From an uncultured Acidimicrobiales bacterium (GTDB lineage Bacteria; Actinomycetota; Acidimicrobiia; Acidimicrobiales; CADCTF01), in the NCBI GenBank assembly GCA_902805655.1, contig CADCTF010000160.1, forward strand, positions 1 through 36,720: a stretch of 36,720 bases of DNA, given 5' to 3'. The stretch's first letter is position 1. Every line of letters starts with the position of its first letter. A model generated the notes under the pieces. It was given only the letters and a program-made list of their open reading frames with translations, was not told where the DNA came from and ran no database searches. Both the position numbers and the translations under genes were made by a program. Positions 1 through 8,410 of this stretch are shown here, piece after piece.

Positions 1-1053
<1,053 letters not shown>

Positions 1054-1062
1054 GGGCACGGG

Positions 1063-1068
1063 TAGGTT
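1063..1068 (+). promoter_or_regulatory. -10 element TAGGTT for the gene at 1075
   Basis: TAGGTT ends six bases before ATG 1075 and there is no purine-rich ribosome site, suggesting a leaderless mRNA. It lies back to back with the leuA leader promoter, whose -35 is at 1053-1048. Confidence 0.55.
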
Positions 1069-1074
1069 CACCCC

Positions 1075-1416
1075 ATGCTTCGCCGCCTCCTCCGCTTCGG
1101 GCTCCGGTCCGGGATCCTCGTCGGCATCGGTTCCGCTGTGTGGAAGGCGGTGCAGTCCCGGCGGGCGAGTGCCATCGCACCGAGCTCCGAGCCGTGGGCG
1201 CCCGTCGAGCAGGAGCCGGTGCCCGGCCGGGCCGACCAGCCCGTCACCGCGCCCGCCGCAGCCGACGCGACGACGCCCGCGCCCGAGCCGCCGGAGGCCG
1301 AGGTCCAGCTCTCCGGGCTGGAGCCGGCGCAGCCCCCGGTCGACGAGGTCGGCGAGCCCATCATCGAGCCTCCCCTCGTCGAGCCCGGGCCGGACGCTCC
1401 CCCGCCCCGGACGTAG
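1075..1416 (+). CDS. Small Pro/Ala/Glu-rich protein with N-terminal hydrophobic segment
   Basis: 113 residues, function not recognised. The first 25 residues are basic then hydrophobic (LLRFGLRSGILVGIGSAVW), consistent with a membrane anchor without a cleavage site. The rest, from about residue 35, is low complexity and rich in Pro, Ala, Glu and Val, probably disordered. ATG 1075 has a -10-like hexamer just upstream. Codon use has the strong G/C third-position bias of the neighbours, which supports coding. It is divergent from leuA and its end overlaps the convergent lipoprotein gene by 56 bases. Proteins of this build occur in actinobacteria as unnamed membrane-anchored proteins; no function is proposed. 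Confidence 0.65.
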   Translation: MLRRLLRFGLRSGILVGIGSAVWKAVQSRRASAIAPSSEPWAPVEQEPVPGRADQPVTAPAAADATTPAPEPPEAEVQLSGLEPAQPPVDEVGEPIIEPPLVEPGPDAPPPRT

Positions 1417-1825
1417 CCGCCGGCAGCCGAGCAGCCGACTCGTCACGGAGTCGGTGTGCGGCCAGGTACGTGTGCCCTGGCCCGGTCGGGAGCCTGCAGC
1501 CTCGGCCCTGCGGCACCAGCAGCAACGAGGCGGGATCATGGCCTTGCACGGTCCAAGCCTCCCAGTCCCGATGGAAGTTCCTCCCGGCAACCGCGTAGAG
1601 CATCGCCCCCTCGGCCGGTAGGTCGTCACGGCAGGTGAGCTCGTAGCTGCGTCCGCCGACGACCCACGGGGGAGACGAGCACGCGTTGGTGTCGTCGCAC
1701 TCCGGGCTGAGGTCGTTGATCACGAACACCGTCCGCCCGTCCACCACCGTCTCTGTCCGCACCTGTTCCCCACATGCGGGAAGGGCCAGGACGAGGACGG
1801 CGGCGGCGGCCCTCATCTTCGTCAC
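1361..1825 (-). CDS. Putative lipoprotein
   Basis: 154 residues from GTG 1825; ATG 1816 is an equally good in-frame start. The N-terminus is a short signal sequence ending in a lipobox, LALPAC, so the mature protein would be lipid-anchored at the Cys near residue 18. The mature part has several Cys residues and a compact hydrophilic sequence (YELTCRDDLPAEGAMLYAVAGRN). The last 20 or so residues are Arg/Ala-rich and lie in the 56-base overlap with the convergent gene at 1075-1416, so the true end may have drifted. It stands 41 bases upstream of the serA stop, in the same direction. Family not recognised; the call rests on the lipobox and an intact frame. Confidence 0.55.
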   Translation of the reverse strand: MTKMRAAAAVLVLALPACGEQVRTETVVDGRTVFVINDLSPECDDTNACSSPPWVVGGRSYELTCRDDLPAEGAMLYAVAGRNFHRDWEAWTVQGHDPASLLLVPQGRGCRLPTGPGHTYLAAHRLRDESAARLPAATSGAGERPARARRGEAR

Positions 1826-1866
1826 ATCGGTTCGACGCCTGGCGCCGAGGTCGAGTTCCGGTGGTG

Positions 1867-3432
1867 CTAGCGGGAGTTGACGATGTGGACGTCGAGGATG
1901 CCGGGCTTGCCGGCCAGCTGGTCGCGCACGGCGGAGGGGATCTCCTCGTCGCTCGTGATCACTGCGATGGCGGTACCCTCGCTGGCTCGACCGAGGCGCA
2001 TGTCGGCGATGTTGACGCCGGCATCGGCGATGGCCGAGGTGACGAGGGCCATCATGCCGACCCGGTCGTCGTTGCGGATGACCGCGAGATGGTCGCTGAG
2101 GGGCAGCTCGATGTCGTGGTCGTCGACCATCACGATGCGGGACTCGTTGCGCGGGCCGAAGATCGCTCCTGCGAGCGAGTGCTCGCCGCCCCGCACCCGC
2201 ACCAGGTTGGTGTAGTCGTGGCTGGCGGTCGTGCTCGTCTCGCGGACGTCGATGCCCCGGTCCTCGGCGATCTGCGGGGCGTTCACGTACGACACCGGCT
2301 CATCGGAGCCGGCCGCGAAGAAGCCCTTGAGCATCGACAGGGTGAGGATCCGCGTGTCGTAGCCGGCCAGCTCGCCCTCGTACTCGACCTCGATCGTCGA
2401 TGGGGCGCCGTCGGCCAGCCCGGCGAAGAGCCGGCCGAGCTGCTCGGCCAGCGGCAGGTACGGGCGCACCGCCTCGGCCGCCTCGCCGGCGTCGACGTTG
2501 ATGGCAAAGGGCACGAAGTCGCCGGCCAGGGCCAGCAGCAGCTGCTCGGCGATGACGTCACCCGCCTTGTCCTGTGCTTCGGGGGTGCTGGCCGCCAGGT
2601 GGGGGGTGACGACCACCTGGTCGAGGTGGAAGAGGGGCGAGTCGGTGAGGGGCTCGGTGTCGAAGACGTCGAGGGCCGCGCCACCGACCTGTCCCGAACG
2701 GATGGCATCGGCCAGGTCGGCCTCGTTGATGATGCCGCCCCGGGCCGCGTTGACGATGCGGATGCCCCGCTTCGACCGCGACAGCAGGTCCGCGTTCACC
2801 AGGTTGATGGTCTCCTTGGTGCGGCTGAGGTGCAGGGTGACGAAGTCGGAGGTGGCGAAGAGCTCGTCGAGGTCGACCAGGTCGATGCCGAGCTGGCGGG
2901 CCCGCTCGGCCGACATCATCGGATCGGCGGCCACGATGCGCATGCCGAACGCCATCGCCCGCTGCGCCACGAGGGTGCCGATGCGCCCGAGCCCGAGGAC
3001 GCCGAGCGTCTTGCCGTGCAGCTCGACGCCCTCCCACCTCGACTTCTCCCACCGGCCGGCGACGAGCGCGCCGTGCGCCTGCGGGATGTTCCGGGCCATC
3101 GAGAGCAGCAGCGCCACGGCATGCTCGGCGGTGGAGAGCCCGTTCGAACCCGGCGCGTTCACCACCATGACCCCGCGCTTGGTGGCCGCGGCGGTGTCGA
3201 CGTTGTCCACGCCGACCCCGGCCCGACCAACCGCGATCAGGTCGCGCCCGGCCTCGATGACGTCGGCCGTGACCTTGGTGGCCGACCGCACGATGAGGGC
3301 GGCGGCGCCGGGGATGACGTCGAGCAGCTCGGCCGGCGACAGCCCCAGACGGACGTCCACGTCGTGGCCGGCTCGCCGCAGACGGTCGAGCCCGGCGTCG
3401 GCAAGGGCTTCAGTGACGAGGATCCGGGCCAT
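1867..3432 (-). CDS. serA: D-3-phosphoglycerate dehydrogenase (long form)
   Basis: First step of the phosphorylated serine pathway: oxidises 3-phosphoglycerate with NAD to 3-phosphohydroxypyruvate. 521 residues from ATG 3432 (MARILVTEAL), chosen because AGGA stands eight bases upstream and the family starts here; an upstream in-frame start would add 12 unusual residues. The NAD-binding GLGRIG is at 147-152; the catalytic Arg, Glu and His are at about 231 (NAARGG), 260 (DTEP) and 278 (TPHLAAST). After the catalytic half comes the intervening allosteric domain (about 315-445) and a C-terminal ACT domain, as in mycobacterial SerA, so feedback inhibition by serine is likely. It is the last gene of an aspC-like / DUF3105 / serA unit, 40 bases after DUF3105. 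Confidence 0.96.
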   Translation of the reverse strand: MARILVTEALADAGLDRLRRAGHDVDVRLGLSPAELLDVIPGAAALIVRSATKVTADVIEAGRDLIAVGRAGVGVDNVDTAAATKRGVMVVNAPGSNGLSTAEHAVALLLSMARNIPQAHGALVAGRWEKSRWEGVELHGKTLGVLGLGRIGTLVAQRAMAFGMRIVAADPMMSAERARQLGIDLVDLDELFATSDFVTLHLSRTKETINLVNADLLSRSKRGIRIVNAARGGIINEADLADAIRSGQVGGAALDVFDTEPLTDSPLFHLDQVVVTPHLAASTPEAQDKAGDVIAEQLLLALAGDFVPFAINVDAGEAAEAVRPYLPLAEQLGRLFAGLADGAPSTIEVEYEGELAGYDTRILTLSMLKGFFAAGSDEPVSYVNAPQIAEDRGIDVRETSTTASHDYTNLVRVRGGEHSLAGAIFGPRNESRIVMVDDHDIELPLSDHLAVIRNDDRVGMMALVTSAIADAGVNIADMRLGRASEGTAIAVITSDEEIPSAVRDQLAGKPGILDVHIVNSR

Positions 3433-3472
3433 GGGGCCATCCTCGCGGACAGGGGGTAGGGCCGCCAACGAG

Positions 3473-4171
3473 CTACCGCTGGATGAAGCCCTTCTCCGGG
3501 CCCTTGTCGACGTACTGGTCGATGAAGCGCTCGAGTGAGTCGATCTCCACCTGACCGCAGAGCATGCGCTGGTGCCAGGCCGTGGCGGCCACGGGGAACT
3601 CGAGCCCCGGGCGCTCGACCAGCAGCGTCTCCCGGTTGCGGCGACGCTGCAGGTCTTGGAGCGCCGTGCGGTCCGCGTCGCTCAGGGCCGGTCGGTGCCA
3701 GAGGACGACGTAGCCGTGCTCCATGGCATGGACGAGCTCGCCGTCGGGTGGCACCTGCGCCACTCGGTACGAACCGGGGCCTGCAGCACGGTCGGAGTGA
3801 TCACCGCCGGCGGGTGGCTCCACCGAGTAGGCGGGGTTCGGCACGTGGTAGTTCCCGCCGACGAGCGTGCGCTCCGGATCGTGCTCGCTGTCGAGCGTGC
3901 ACGCGCCGGCGCTGAGCACCTCGCGAGCCCGCCTGTCCGCCCGGTCCCTCGACCACAGCGCGGCAACGACGCCACCCACCAGCACGACGACGAGCGCCAT
4001 CCCGATGACGCGGTTCCGCTGCTGTCGGCGACGAGCGGCCTCGCGCACGGCGTCACGGCGAGGAGCCGCCGAGGCGCGCGTGGCGCCGGGCTTCGGCTGG
4101 GAGCGTGTGGCGGAGCCTGTGCGGTTCACAGGCTTGGAACGCGGCTTCGGCTTGGCCTTGCGCTTGGCCAC
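3473..4171 (-). CDS. DUF3105 family membrane-anchored protein
   Basis: 232 residues from GTG 4171. Order: a highly basic, Lys/Arg/Ser/Pro-rich cytoplasmic tail (1-50), one membrane segment at about 55-72 (VIGMALVVVLVGGVVAALW), then an extracellular domain with the DUF3105 hallmark HAMEHGYVVLWHRP near residues 146-160 and two Cys (CTLD, MLCGQV) that might form a disulfide. The conserved His residues suggest metal binding, but no activity is known for the family. The start is two bases after the aminotransferase stop, so the two are almost certainly co-transcribed, with serA downstream. What it contributes to a serine/aminotransferase unit is unknown. Confidence 0.85.
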   Translation of the reverse strand: MAKRKAKPKPRSKPVNRTGSATRSQPKPGATRASAAPRRDAVREAARRRQQRNRVIGMALVVVLVGGVVAALWSRDRADRRAREVLSAGACTLDSEHDPERTLVGGNYHVPNPAYSVEPPAGGDHSDRAAGPGSYRVAQVPPDGELVHAMEHGYVVLWHRPALSDADRTALQDLQRRRNRETLLVERPGLEFPVAATAWHQRMLCGQVEIDSLERFIDQYVDKGPEKGFIQR

Positions 4172-4173
4172 GC

Positions 4174-5400
4174 TCAGGCCAGCAGCTTGGCCATGCGGCG
4201 AACGCCTTCGACCAGGTCGTCGTCGCCCAGCGCGTAGGACATGCGGGCGTAGCCCGGCGCCCCGAAGGCTTCGCCCGGGACGATGGCCACCTTGGCCTGC
4301 TCGAGGATGACGGTGGCCAGGTCCACGGTGGTCGTCGGGGTGACCCCACCGATCTCACGCCCCAGCACGCCCTTGAGCGAGGGGAACGCGTAGAACGCGC
4401 CCTCGGGCTCGGGGCACACGACGCCGGGGATGGCGGCGAGCATCTCGACGATGGTGCCCCGCCGGCGGTCGAAGGCCTCGCGCATCCGCCGGACGTCGTC
4501 GAGGCCCCCGTCCAGCGCGGCCAGGGCGGCTCTCTGGCTGACGTTGGAGACGTTGGAGGTCAGGTGGGACTGGAGGTTGCCGGCCGCCTTGATGACGTCG
4601 GTGGGCCCGATCATCCAGCCGACCCTCCAGCCGGTCATGGCGTAGGTCTTGGCCACCCCGTTCACCACGATCGTGCGGTCGGCCAGCTCGGGGACGACGA
4701 CCGGCATCGAGTGGAACTCCGCGTGGCCGTAGACCAGGTGCTCGTAGATCTCGTCGGTGACCACCCAAAGGCCACGATCCGCGGCCCACCGGCCGATGGC
4801 CTCGATCTCGGCCCTTGTGTAGACGGCGCCGGTGGGGTTCGAGGGCGACACGAAGAGCAGCACCTTGGTGCGCTCGGTGGCCGCTTGCTCGAGCTGGTCG
4901 ACCGTCACCTTGAAGCCGGTGCTCTCGTCGGCGAGGACCTCTACCGGAACTCCACCCGCCAGCGCGATGGCCTCCGGGTACGTGGTCCAGTACGGCGCCG
5001 GCAGGAGCACCTCGTCACCCGGGTCGCACAGGGCTGCGAACGACTGGTACACGGCCTGCTTGCCGCCGTTGGTGACGAGCACCGAGCCGGGCTCCACCTC
5101 CAGGCCGGAGTCACGCCGGGTCTTGGTGGCGATGGCCGCGCGCAGCTCGGGCAGGCCGGGGGTCGCCGTGTACTTGTGATTGGCCGGGTCGGCGCAGGCG
5201 GCGGCGGCGGCGGCGACGATGTGGTCGGGCGTGGGGAAGTCGGGCTCCCCCGCGCCGAAGCCGATGACATCCTCCCCCGCGGCCTTCAAGGCCTTGGCCT
5301 TCGCGTCCACCAGCAGCGTCGCGGACTCCGCGATGGCGGAGATGCGCTGCGACAAGCGGGCACGGGAAACGGATGTGGAAGGGCTCGCCATGGCTGCCAT
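4174..5400 (-). CDS. aspC: PLP-dependent aminotransferase, class I (aspartate aminotransferase type)
   Basis: Cytoplasmic fold-type I aminotransferase, most like the bacterial aspartate aminotransferases that move amino groups between aspartate and 2-oxoglutarate. 408 residues from ATG 5400; ATG 5391 (MASPSTS) is the alternative. The N-terminus shows the family pattern [14 protein letters not shown] and [11 protein letters not shown] (48-58). The pyridine-ring Asp lies in [13 protein letters not shown] (about 213-225), SPSNPTG is at 185-191, and the Schiff-base Lys is about 251 in [13 protein letters not shown]. It precedes DUF3105 and serA on the same strand and is divergent from serC with only nine bases between start codons. 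Exact substrate is not provable from sequence; another amino-acid specificity is possible. Confidence 0.92.
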   Translation of the reverse strand: MAAMASPSTSVSRARLSQRISAIAESATLLVDAKAKALKAAGEDVIGFGAGEPDFPTPDHIVAAAAAACADPANHKYTATPGLPELRAAIATKTRRDSGLEVEPGSVLVTNGGKQAVYQSFAALCDPGDEVLLPAPYWTTYPEAIALAGGVPVEVLADESTGFKVTVDQLEQAATERTKVLLFVSPSNPTGAVYTRAEIEAIGRWAADRGLWVVTDEIYEHLVYGHAEFHSMPVVVPELADRTIVVNGVAKTYAMTGWRVGWMIGPTDVIKAAGNLQSHLTSNVSNVSQRAALAALDGGLDDVRRMREAFDRRRGTIVEMLAAIPGVVCPEPEGAFYAFPSLKGVLGREIGGVTPTTTVDLATVILEQAKVAIVPGEAFGAPGYARMSYALGDDDLVEGVRRMAKLLA

Positions 5401-5409
5401 GCTTGCACA
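5401..5409. promoter_or_regulatory. Nine-base divergent junction between aspC and serC
   Basis: Start codons of two divergent genes are nine bases apart, leaving no room for leaders. Promoter cores must lie inside the opposite gene. Candidate -10 hexamers are CATGCT (plus, six bases before GTG 5410) and CACTGT (minus, six bases before ATG 5400). Both fit CANNNT rather than TANNNT, so they are weak candidates. Confidence 0.4.
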
Positions 5410-6549
5410 GTGACCCCGCTCGACCGGCCCGACATTCGCATCCCCGACTCGCTGCTGCCCGCCGACGGGCGCTTCGGCTCGGGTCCATCGCGAGTGCGGC
5501 AGGAGTCGGTGCAACGACTGGCCGATGCGGCACCGACCTACCTCGGCACGAGCCACCGCCAGGCACCCGTGAAGTCGATGGTGGGCCGGCTGCGTGCCGG
5601 GCTCAGCAGCCTGCTCGCCCTGCCCGACGGGTACGAGATCGTGCTCGGCAACGGTGGCTCGACGCTCTTCTGGGACGCCGCCATCTTCGGCCTGATCGAG
5701 GAGCGCAGCCAGCACTTGGCCTTCGGCGAGTTCTCCTCGAAGTTCGCGGCCGGGGTGAAGGCCGCTCCGTTCCTGCAGGAGCCCGAGATCCTCGAGTCGA
5801 CGCCGGGCACGCATCCGGCGGCCGTGGGCCGGGCCGGCATCGACCTGTACGCGCTGACGCAGAACGAGACGTCGACGGGTGTCTCCATGGAGGTCCGCCG
5901 ACCCGAGGGAGCCGACGCATCGGCCATCGTGGCCGTCGACGCCACCTCGGCCGCCGGCGGGCTCCGCGTGGATCCGACCCAGTTCGACTGCTACTACTTC
6001 GCACCGCAGAAGTGCTTCGCCAGCGACGGTGGGCTGTGGCTCGCGGCCTGCTCGCCGGCCGGCGTCGAGCGCATCGAGCGCATCGCCGCCTCCGACCGCT
6101 GGATCCCAGCCGGTCTGGACCTGAAGACGGCCCTCGACAACTCGAGGCTCGATCAGACGCTCAACACGCCGGCGCTCGCCACGCTGTTCCTCTTCGTCGA
6201 CCAGGTCGAGTGGATGAACGACAACGGTGGGCTCGAGTGGGCGGCTTCGAGGTGCGACGCGTCGGCCGAGGCCATCTACGGCTGGGCCGAGGCGTCGTCG
6301 TTCGCCACCCCCTTCGTCGAGAAGCCCGACGAGCGCAGCCACGTCGTGGCCACGATCGACTTCGACCCGGCGGTGGACGCCAACGTGCTGGCCAAGGTGC
6401 TTCGCGCCAACGGCGTGGTGGACACGGAGTCGTACCGCAAGCTTGGCCGGAACCAGCTTCGGGTGGCGCTCTATCCCGCCACTGACCCGAGTGACGTCGC
6501 TGCCCTCACCCGCTGCATCGACCACGTGGTCGAGCGCCTCGCCGGCTGA
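5410..6549 (+). CDS. serC: Phosphoserine aminotransferase, mycobacterial type
   Basis: Second step of serine synthesis: converts 3-phosphohydroxypyruvate and glutamate to O-phosphoserine and 2-oxoglutarate. 379 residues from GTG 5410. The sequence follows the mycobacterial SerC subfamily closely: [14 protein letters not shown] (17-30), [10 protein letters not shown] (46-55), [12 protein letters not shown] (72-83), [20 protein letters not shown] (151-158), VDATSAAGG (177-184), and the PLP-binding Lys about 201 in [14 protein letters not shown]. The C-terminal [24 protein letters not shown] is also family-typical. Divergent from the aspC/DUF3105/serA unit, so both serine-pathway enzymes sit around one junction. 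The start cannot be much further downstream without losing conserved residues. Confidence 0.95.
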   Translation: MTPLDRPDIRIPDSLLPADGRFGSGPSRVRQESVQRLADAAPTYLGTSHRQAPVKSMVGRLRAGLSSLLALPDGYEIVLGNGGSTLFWDAAIFGLIEERSQHLAFGEFSSKFAAGVKAAPFLQEPEILESTPGTHPAAVGRAGIDLYALTQNETSTGVSMEVRRPEGADASAIVAVDATSAAGGLRVDPTQFDCYYFAPQKCFASDGGLWLAACSPAGVERIERIAASDRWIPAGLDLKTALDNSRLDQTLNTPALATLFLFVDQVEWMNDNGGLEWAASRCDASAEAIYGWAEASSFATPFVEKPDERSHVVATIDFDPAVDANVLAKVLRANGVVDTESYRKLGRNQLRVALYPATDPSDVAALTRCIDHVVERLAG

Positions 6550-6564
6550 GCGACCAGGAGGGGC

Positions 6565-6879
6565 TCAGACGGTGACGCCCTTGGCGTTGCGCACCTCGAG
6601 CCGCGTGACCACCGGTCGCCCGGACACCAGGCCGGCGAGCTTGGGCAGCACCGCCTTCAGCGCCTCACCCTCGTTGTGGGCCTTGACGGCGGCGTCGTCC
6701 TCGTAGAGCTCGTAGAACACCACGCTGTCCGGCTCGCCCTCGGCCTGATGGATCACGTGGACGACGGTGCCGGGCTCGGCGTCGAGTGGCCCCTCGTACA
6801 ACGACTGGAAGGCCTCGACGAGCTCAGCGCCCTTCCCGGCGACGGCAGGCAGCTGGACGTGGACGGCGATCTTTCCCAT
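6565..6879 (-). CDS. Antibiotic biosynthesis monooxygenase (ABM) domain protein
   Basis: 104 residues from ATG 6879 (MGKIAVHVQL). A single ABM-type ferredoxin-like domain: a beta strand at the start, VAGKGAELVEAF (helix), EPGTVVHVIHQAEGEPDSVVFYELYEDDAAVKAHNE, and a closing LEVRNAKGV strand. Such small cytoplasmic proteins dimerise and include quinol monooxygenases, heme-degrading enzymes and proteins of unknown role; YELYEDDAAVKAH is a common signature. No ribosome site of note. Convergent with serC (15 bases between stops). The substrate cannot be inferred from its neighbours. Confidence 0.85.
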   Translation of the reverse strand: MGKIAVHVQLPAVAGKGAELVEAFQSLYEGPLDAEPGTVVHVIHQAEGEPDSVVFYELYEDDAAVKAHNEGEALKAVLPKLAGLVSGRPVVTRLEVRNAKGVTV

Positions 6880-6942
6880 CGGGTGATTCAAGCACCCGGC
6901 CGGCCCGCCGATGCGGCCCTTCCCCGCCGGCGGTGGTATCTC

Positions 6943-6948
6943 TACGCT
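6943..6948 (+). promoter_or_regulatory. -10 element TACGCT for the gene at 6992
   Basis: ATCTCTACGCTGC here is repeated nearly exactly before the nitroreductase at 22657 (TCTCTACGCTGC at 22639-22650). Here the predicted start leaves a leader of about 37 nt with AGGA six bases before the ATG, so this unit would be leadered, unlike many neighbours. Confidence 0.5.
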
Positions 6949-6991
6949 GCCAGGCCCCGATCCGTCCCCCTGACCCGAACCAGGACCGCAC

Positions 6992-7699
6992 ATGCACATC
7001 GAAGTCGCCAGCCGTTTCGCCGGACCTCCCACCATGGGTCACGGCGGCTATGTCACCGGGCTGCTCGCCAGCCGGACCAAGGGCCCGGTGCAGGTGACCC
7101 TGCGCCGCCCGACGCCCCTCGACGTGCCGCTCGAGCTCAACGAGGTGGGCGACGGCCGCTTCGAGATCCGGAACGGCGACGAGGTGGTGGCGGAGTCCGA
7201 GCCGGCCACGCTGGAGATCGACGTGCCGCGGCCGCCTTCGTACGAGGAGGCGGTGGCCGCCGAGGCCGGTTCACCGTCGCACTACAACGACCGGGGAGTG
7301 CACCCGACCTGCTTCGGCTGCGGCAAGCTCCAGAAGCCGGGTGAGGGCCTCCGCATCTTCGCCGGTCCGGTGGAGGTCGACGGTCAGCCGCAGGTGGCCG
7401 GCGTGTGGCGGCCGGGCCCGCACCTGGCCGCGGCCGACGGTTCGGTCGACGCCCACTGGGTGCTGTCTGCGCTCGACTGCCCCGGCGCCTTCGCGTTCAT
7501 CGCCCGTGAGGTGGGAGCCGGGCTCCTCGGTCGGATCGTCTTCGAGCAGTACGCCGAGGTGCGGGCCGACGGGGATCACGTGGTGACCGGATGGCAGATC
7601 GGGGGCGAGGGCCGCAAGCTCTTCGCCGGTACCGCCCTGTTCGACCGGAACCTGAACCTCCTCGCCGCGGCCCGGGCCACCTGGTTCGGGCGAGGCTGA
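6992..7699 (+). CDS. Hotdog-fold (thioesterase-like) protein
   Basis: 235 residues from ATG 6992, with AGGA six bases upstream. The sequence suggests two half-domains: GPPTMGHGGYVTGLLASRTKGPVQVTLRRPTPLDVPLEL at the start, typical of acyl-CoA thioesterase hotdog domains in fatty-acid and phenylacetate metabolism, and a second block after HPTCFGCGKLQKPGEGLRIFAG (about 104-125) with VDAHWVLSALDCPGAFAF. The CFGCG motif is seen in unnamed actinobacterial homologues. The likely substrate is an acyl-CoA, but no catalytic residue can be assigned with certainty. It stands alone between an ABM protein and the convergent ABC ATPase. Confidence 0.7.
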   Translation: MHIEVASRFAGPPTMGHGGYVTGLLASRTKGPVQVTLRRPTPLDVPLELNEVGDGRFEIRNGDEVVAESEPATLEIDVPRPPSYEEAVAAEAGSPSHYNDRGVHPTCFGCGKLQKPGEGLRIFAGPVEVDGQPQVAGVWRPGPHLAAADGSVDAHWVLSALDCPGAFAFIAREVGAGLLGRIVFEQYAEVRADGDHVVTGWQIGGEGRKLFAGTALFDRNLNLLAAARATWFGRG

Positions 7700-7712
7700 C
7701 CCGCCGGAGGGC

Positions 7713-8399
7713 TCAGCTGCCGGAGTCGCCCGTCACCAGGCGGTCGACGCTGGCTCCGGCCGCCGGCCCGTCGTAGACCACACCGCCGTCCCGCAGCGCG
7801 ATGCACCGCTGCGTCCGCTGCACGAACTCCATCTGGTGGGTGGCGACGATGACGGCGGCTCCCTCCTGGTGCGCCTCCTCGAGCAGGTCCACCATGACCG
7901 AGCGCCCGGGCGGGTCGAGGCCGACGAACGGCTCGTCGACGATCAGCAGGGAGAACGGGCGGATGAGGCCGAGCGCGATCGCCGCCTTCTGCTTGAGGCC
8001 GCGGCTGAAGCGGGAAGGCAGGTCGTCGGCCCTCTCGGCCAGCCCGAACCGCTCGAGCAGCTCCTCGGCTCGCTCGTGCCAGTCGTCCACGCCATGGAGA
8101 CGGGCGACGTACTCCAGGTGCTCGACGAGGCTCAGGTCGTCGTAGAGCACCGGGTTGTCCGGCAGGTAGGACGTGGCCGCCCGGGCACCAAGGCTGCCGG
8201 CCGGATGGCCGTCGATCTCGACCACACCGGCCGACGGCTCGAGCAGCCCGGCGACGATGTTGAGCAGCGTCGACTTGCCCGAGCCGTTGTGCCCTACCAG
8301 GACGACCAGCTCGCCCGGCGGCACCGTCAGCGTCAGCGGCTCGAGGGCGGTGAGGTCGCCGTACACCTTGGTCAGCTCGTCGGACCGCAGCGCAGGCAC
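7713..8399 (-). CDS. ABC transporter ATP-binding protein (ABC-2 exporter type)
   Basis: 228 residues from GTG 8399 (VPALRSDELTKVYGDL). Nucleotide-binding subunit of an exporter: Walker A GHNGSGKST near residue 37, Q-loop region TSYLPDNPVLYDDLSL, signature FSRGLKQKAAIALGL, Walker B LLIVDEPFVGLDP and the switch His in VATHQME. The GTG start is 11 bases after the permease stop, so the two genes form one unit and the proteins one transporter. Sequence gives no substrate. The HK and receiver genes precede the pair on the same strand and may control it. Confidence 0.93.
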   Translation of the reverse strand: MPALRSDELTKVYGDLTALEPLTLTVPPGELVVLVGHNGSGKSTLLNIVAGLLEPSAGVVEIDGHPAGSLGARAATSYLPDNPVLYDDLSLVEHLEYVARLHGVDDWHERAEELLERFGLAERADDLPSRFSRGLKQKAAIALGLIRPFSLLIVDEPFVGLDPPGRSVMVDLLEEAHQEGAAVIVATHQMEFVQRTQRCIALRDGGVVYDGPAAGASVDRLVTGDSGS

Positions 8400-8410
8400 G
8401 GCGGCCGACG

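Noticed and set aside
5195-5222. GCG-rich repeat run in aspC
   Set aside because: Encodes an Ala stretch within a helix; ordinary codon repetition, not a separate repeat element.
4105-5409. Upstream extension of serC to 814 residues
   Set aside because: The added part is antisense of aspC; the family starts at GTG 5410.
5401-6525. Upstream extension of the aminotransferase to 783 residues
   Set aside because: Antisense of serC; the family N-terminus is at ATG 5400.
6546-6568. CTGAGC/GCTCAG inverted repeat at the serC/ABM convergent stops
   Set aside because: Six bases made mostly of the two stop codons, no T-run; likely incidental.
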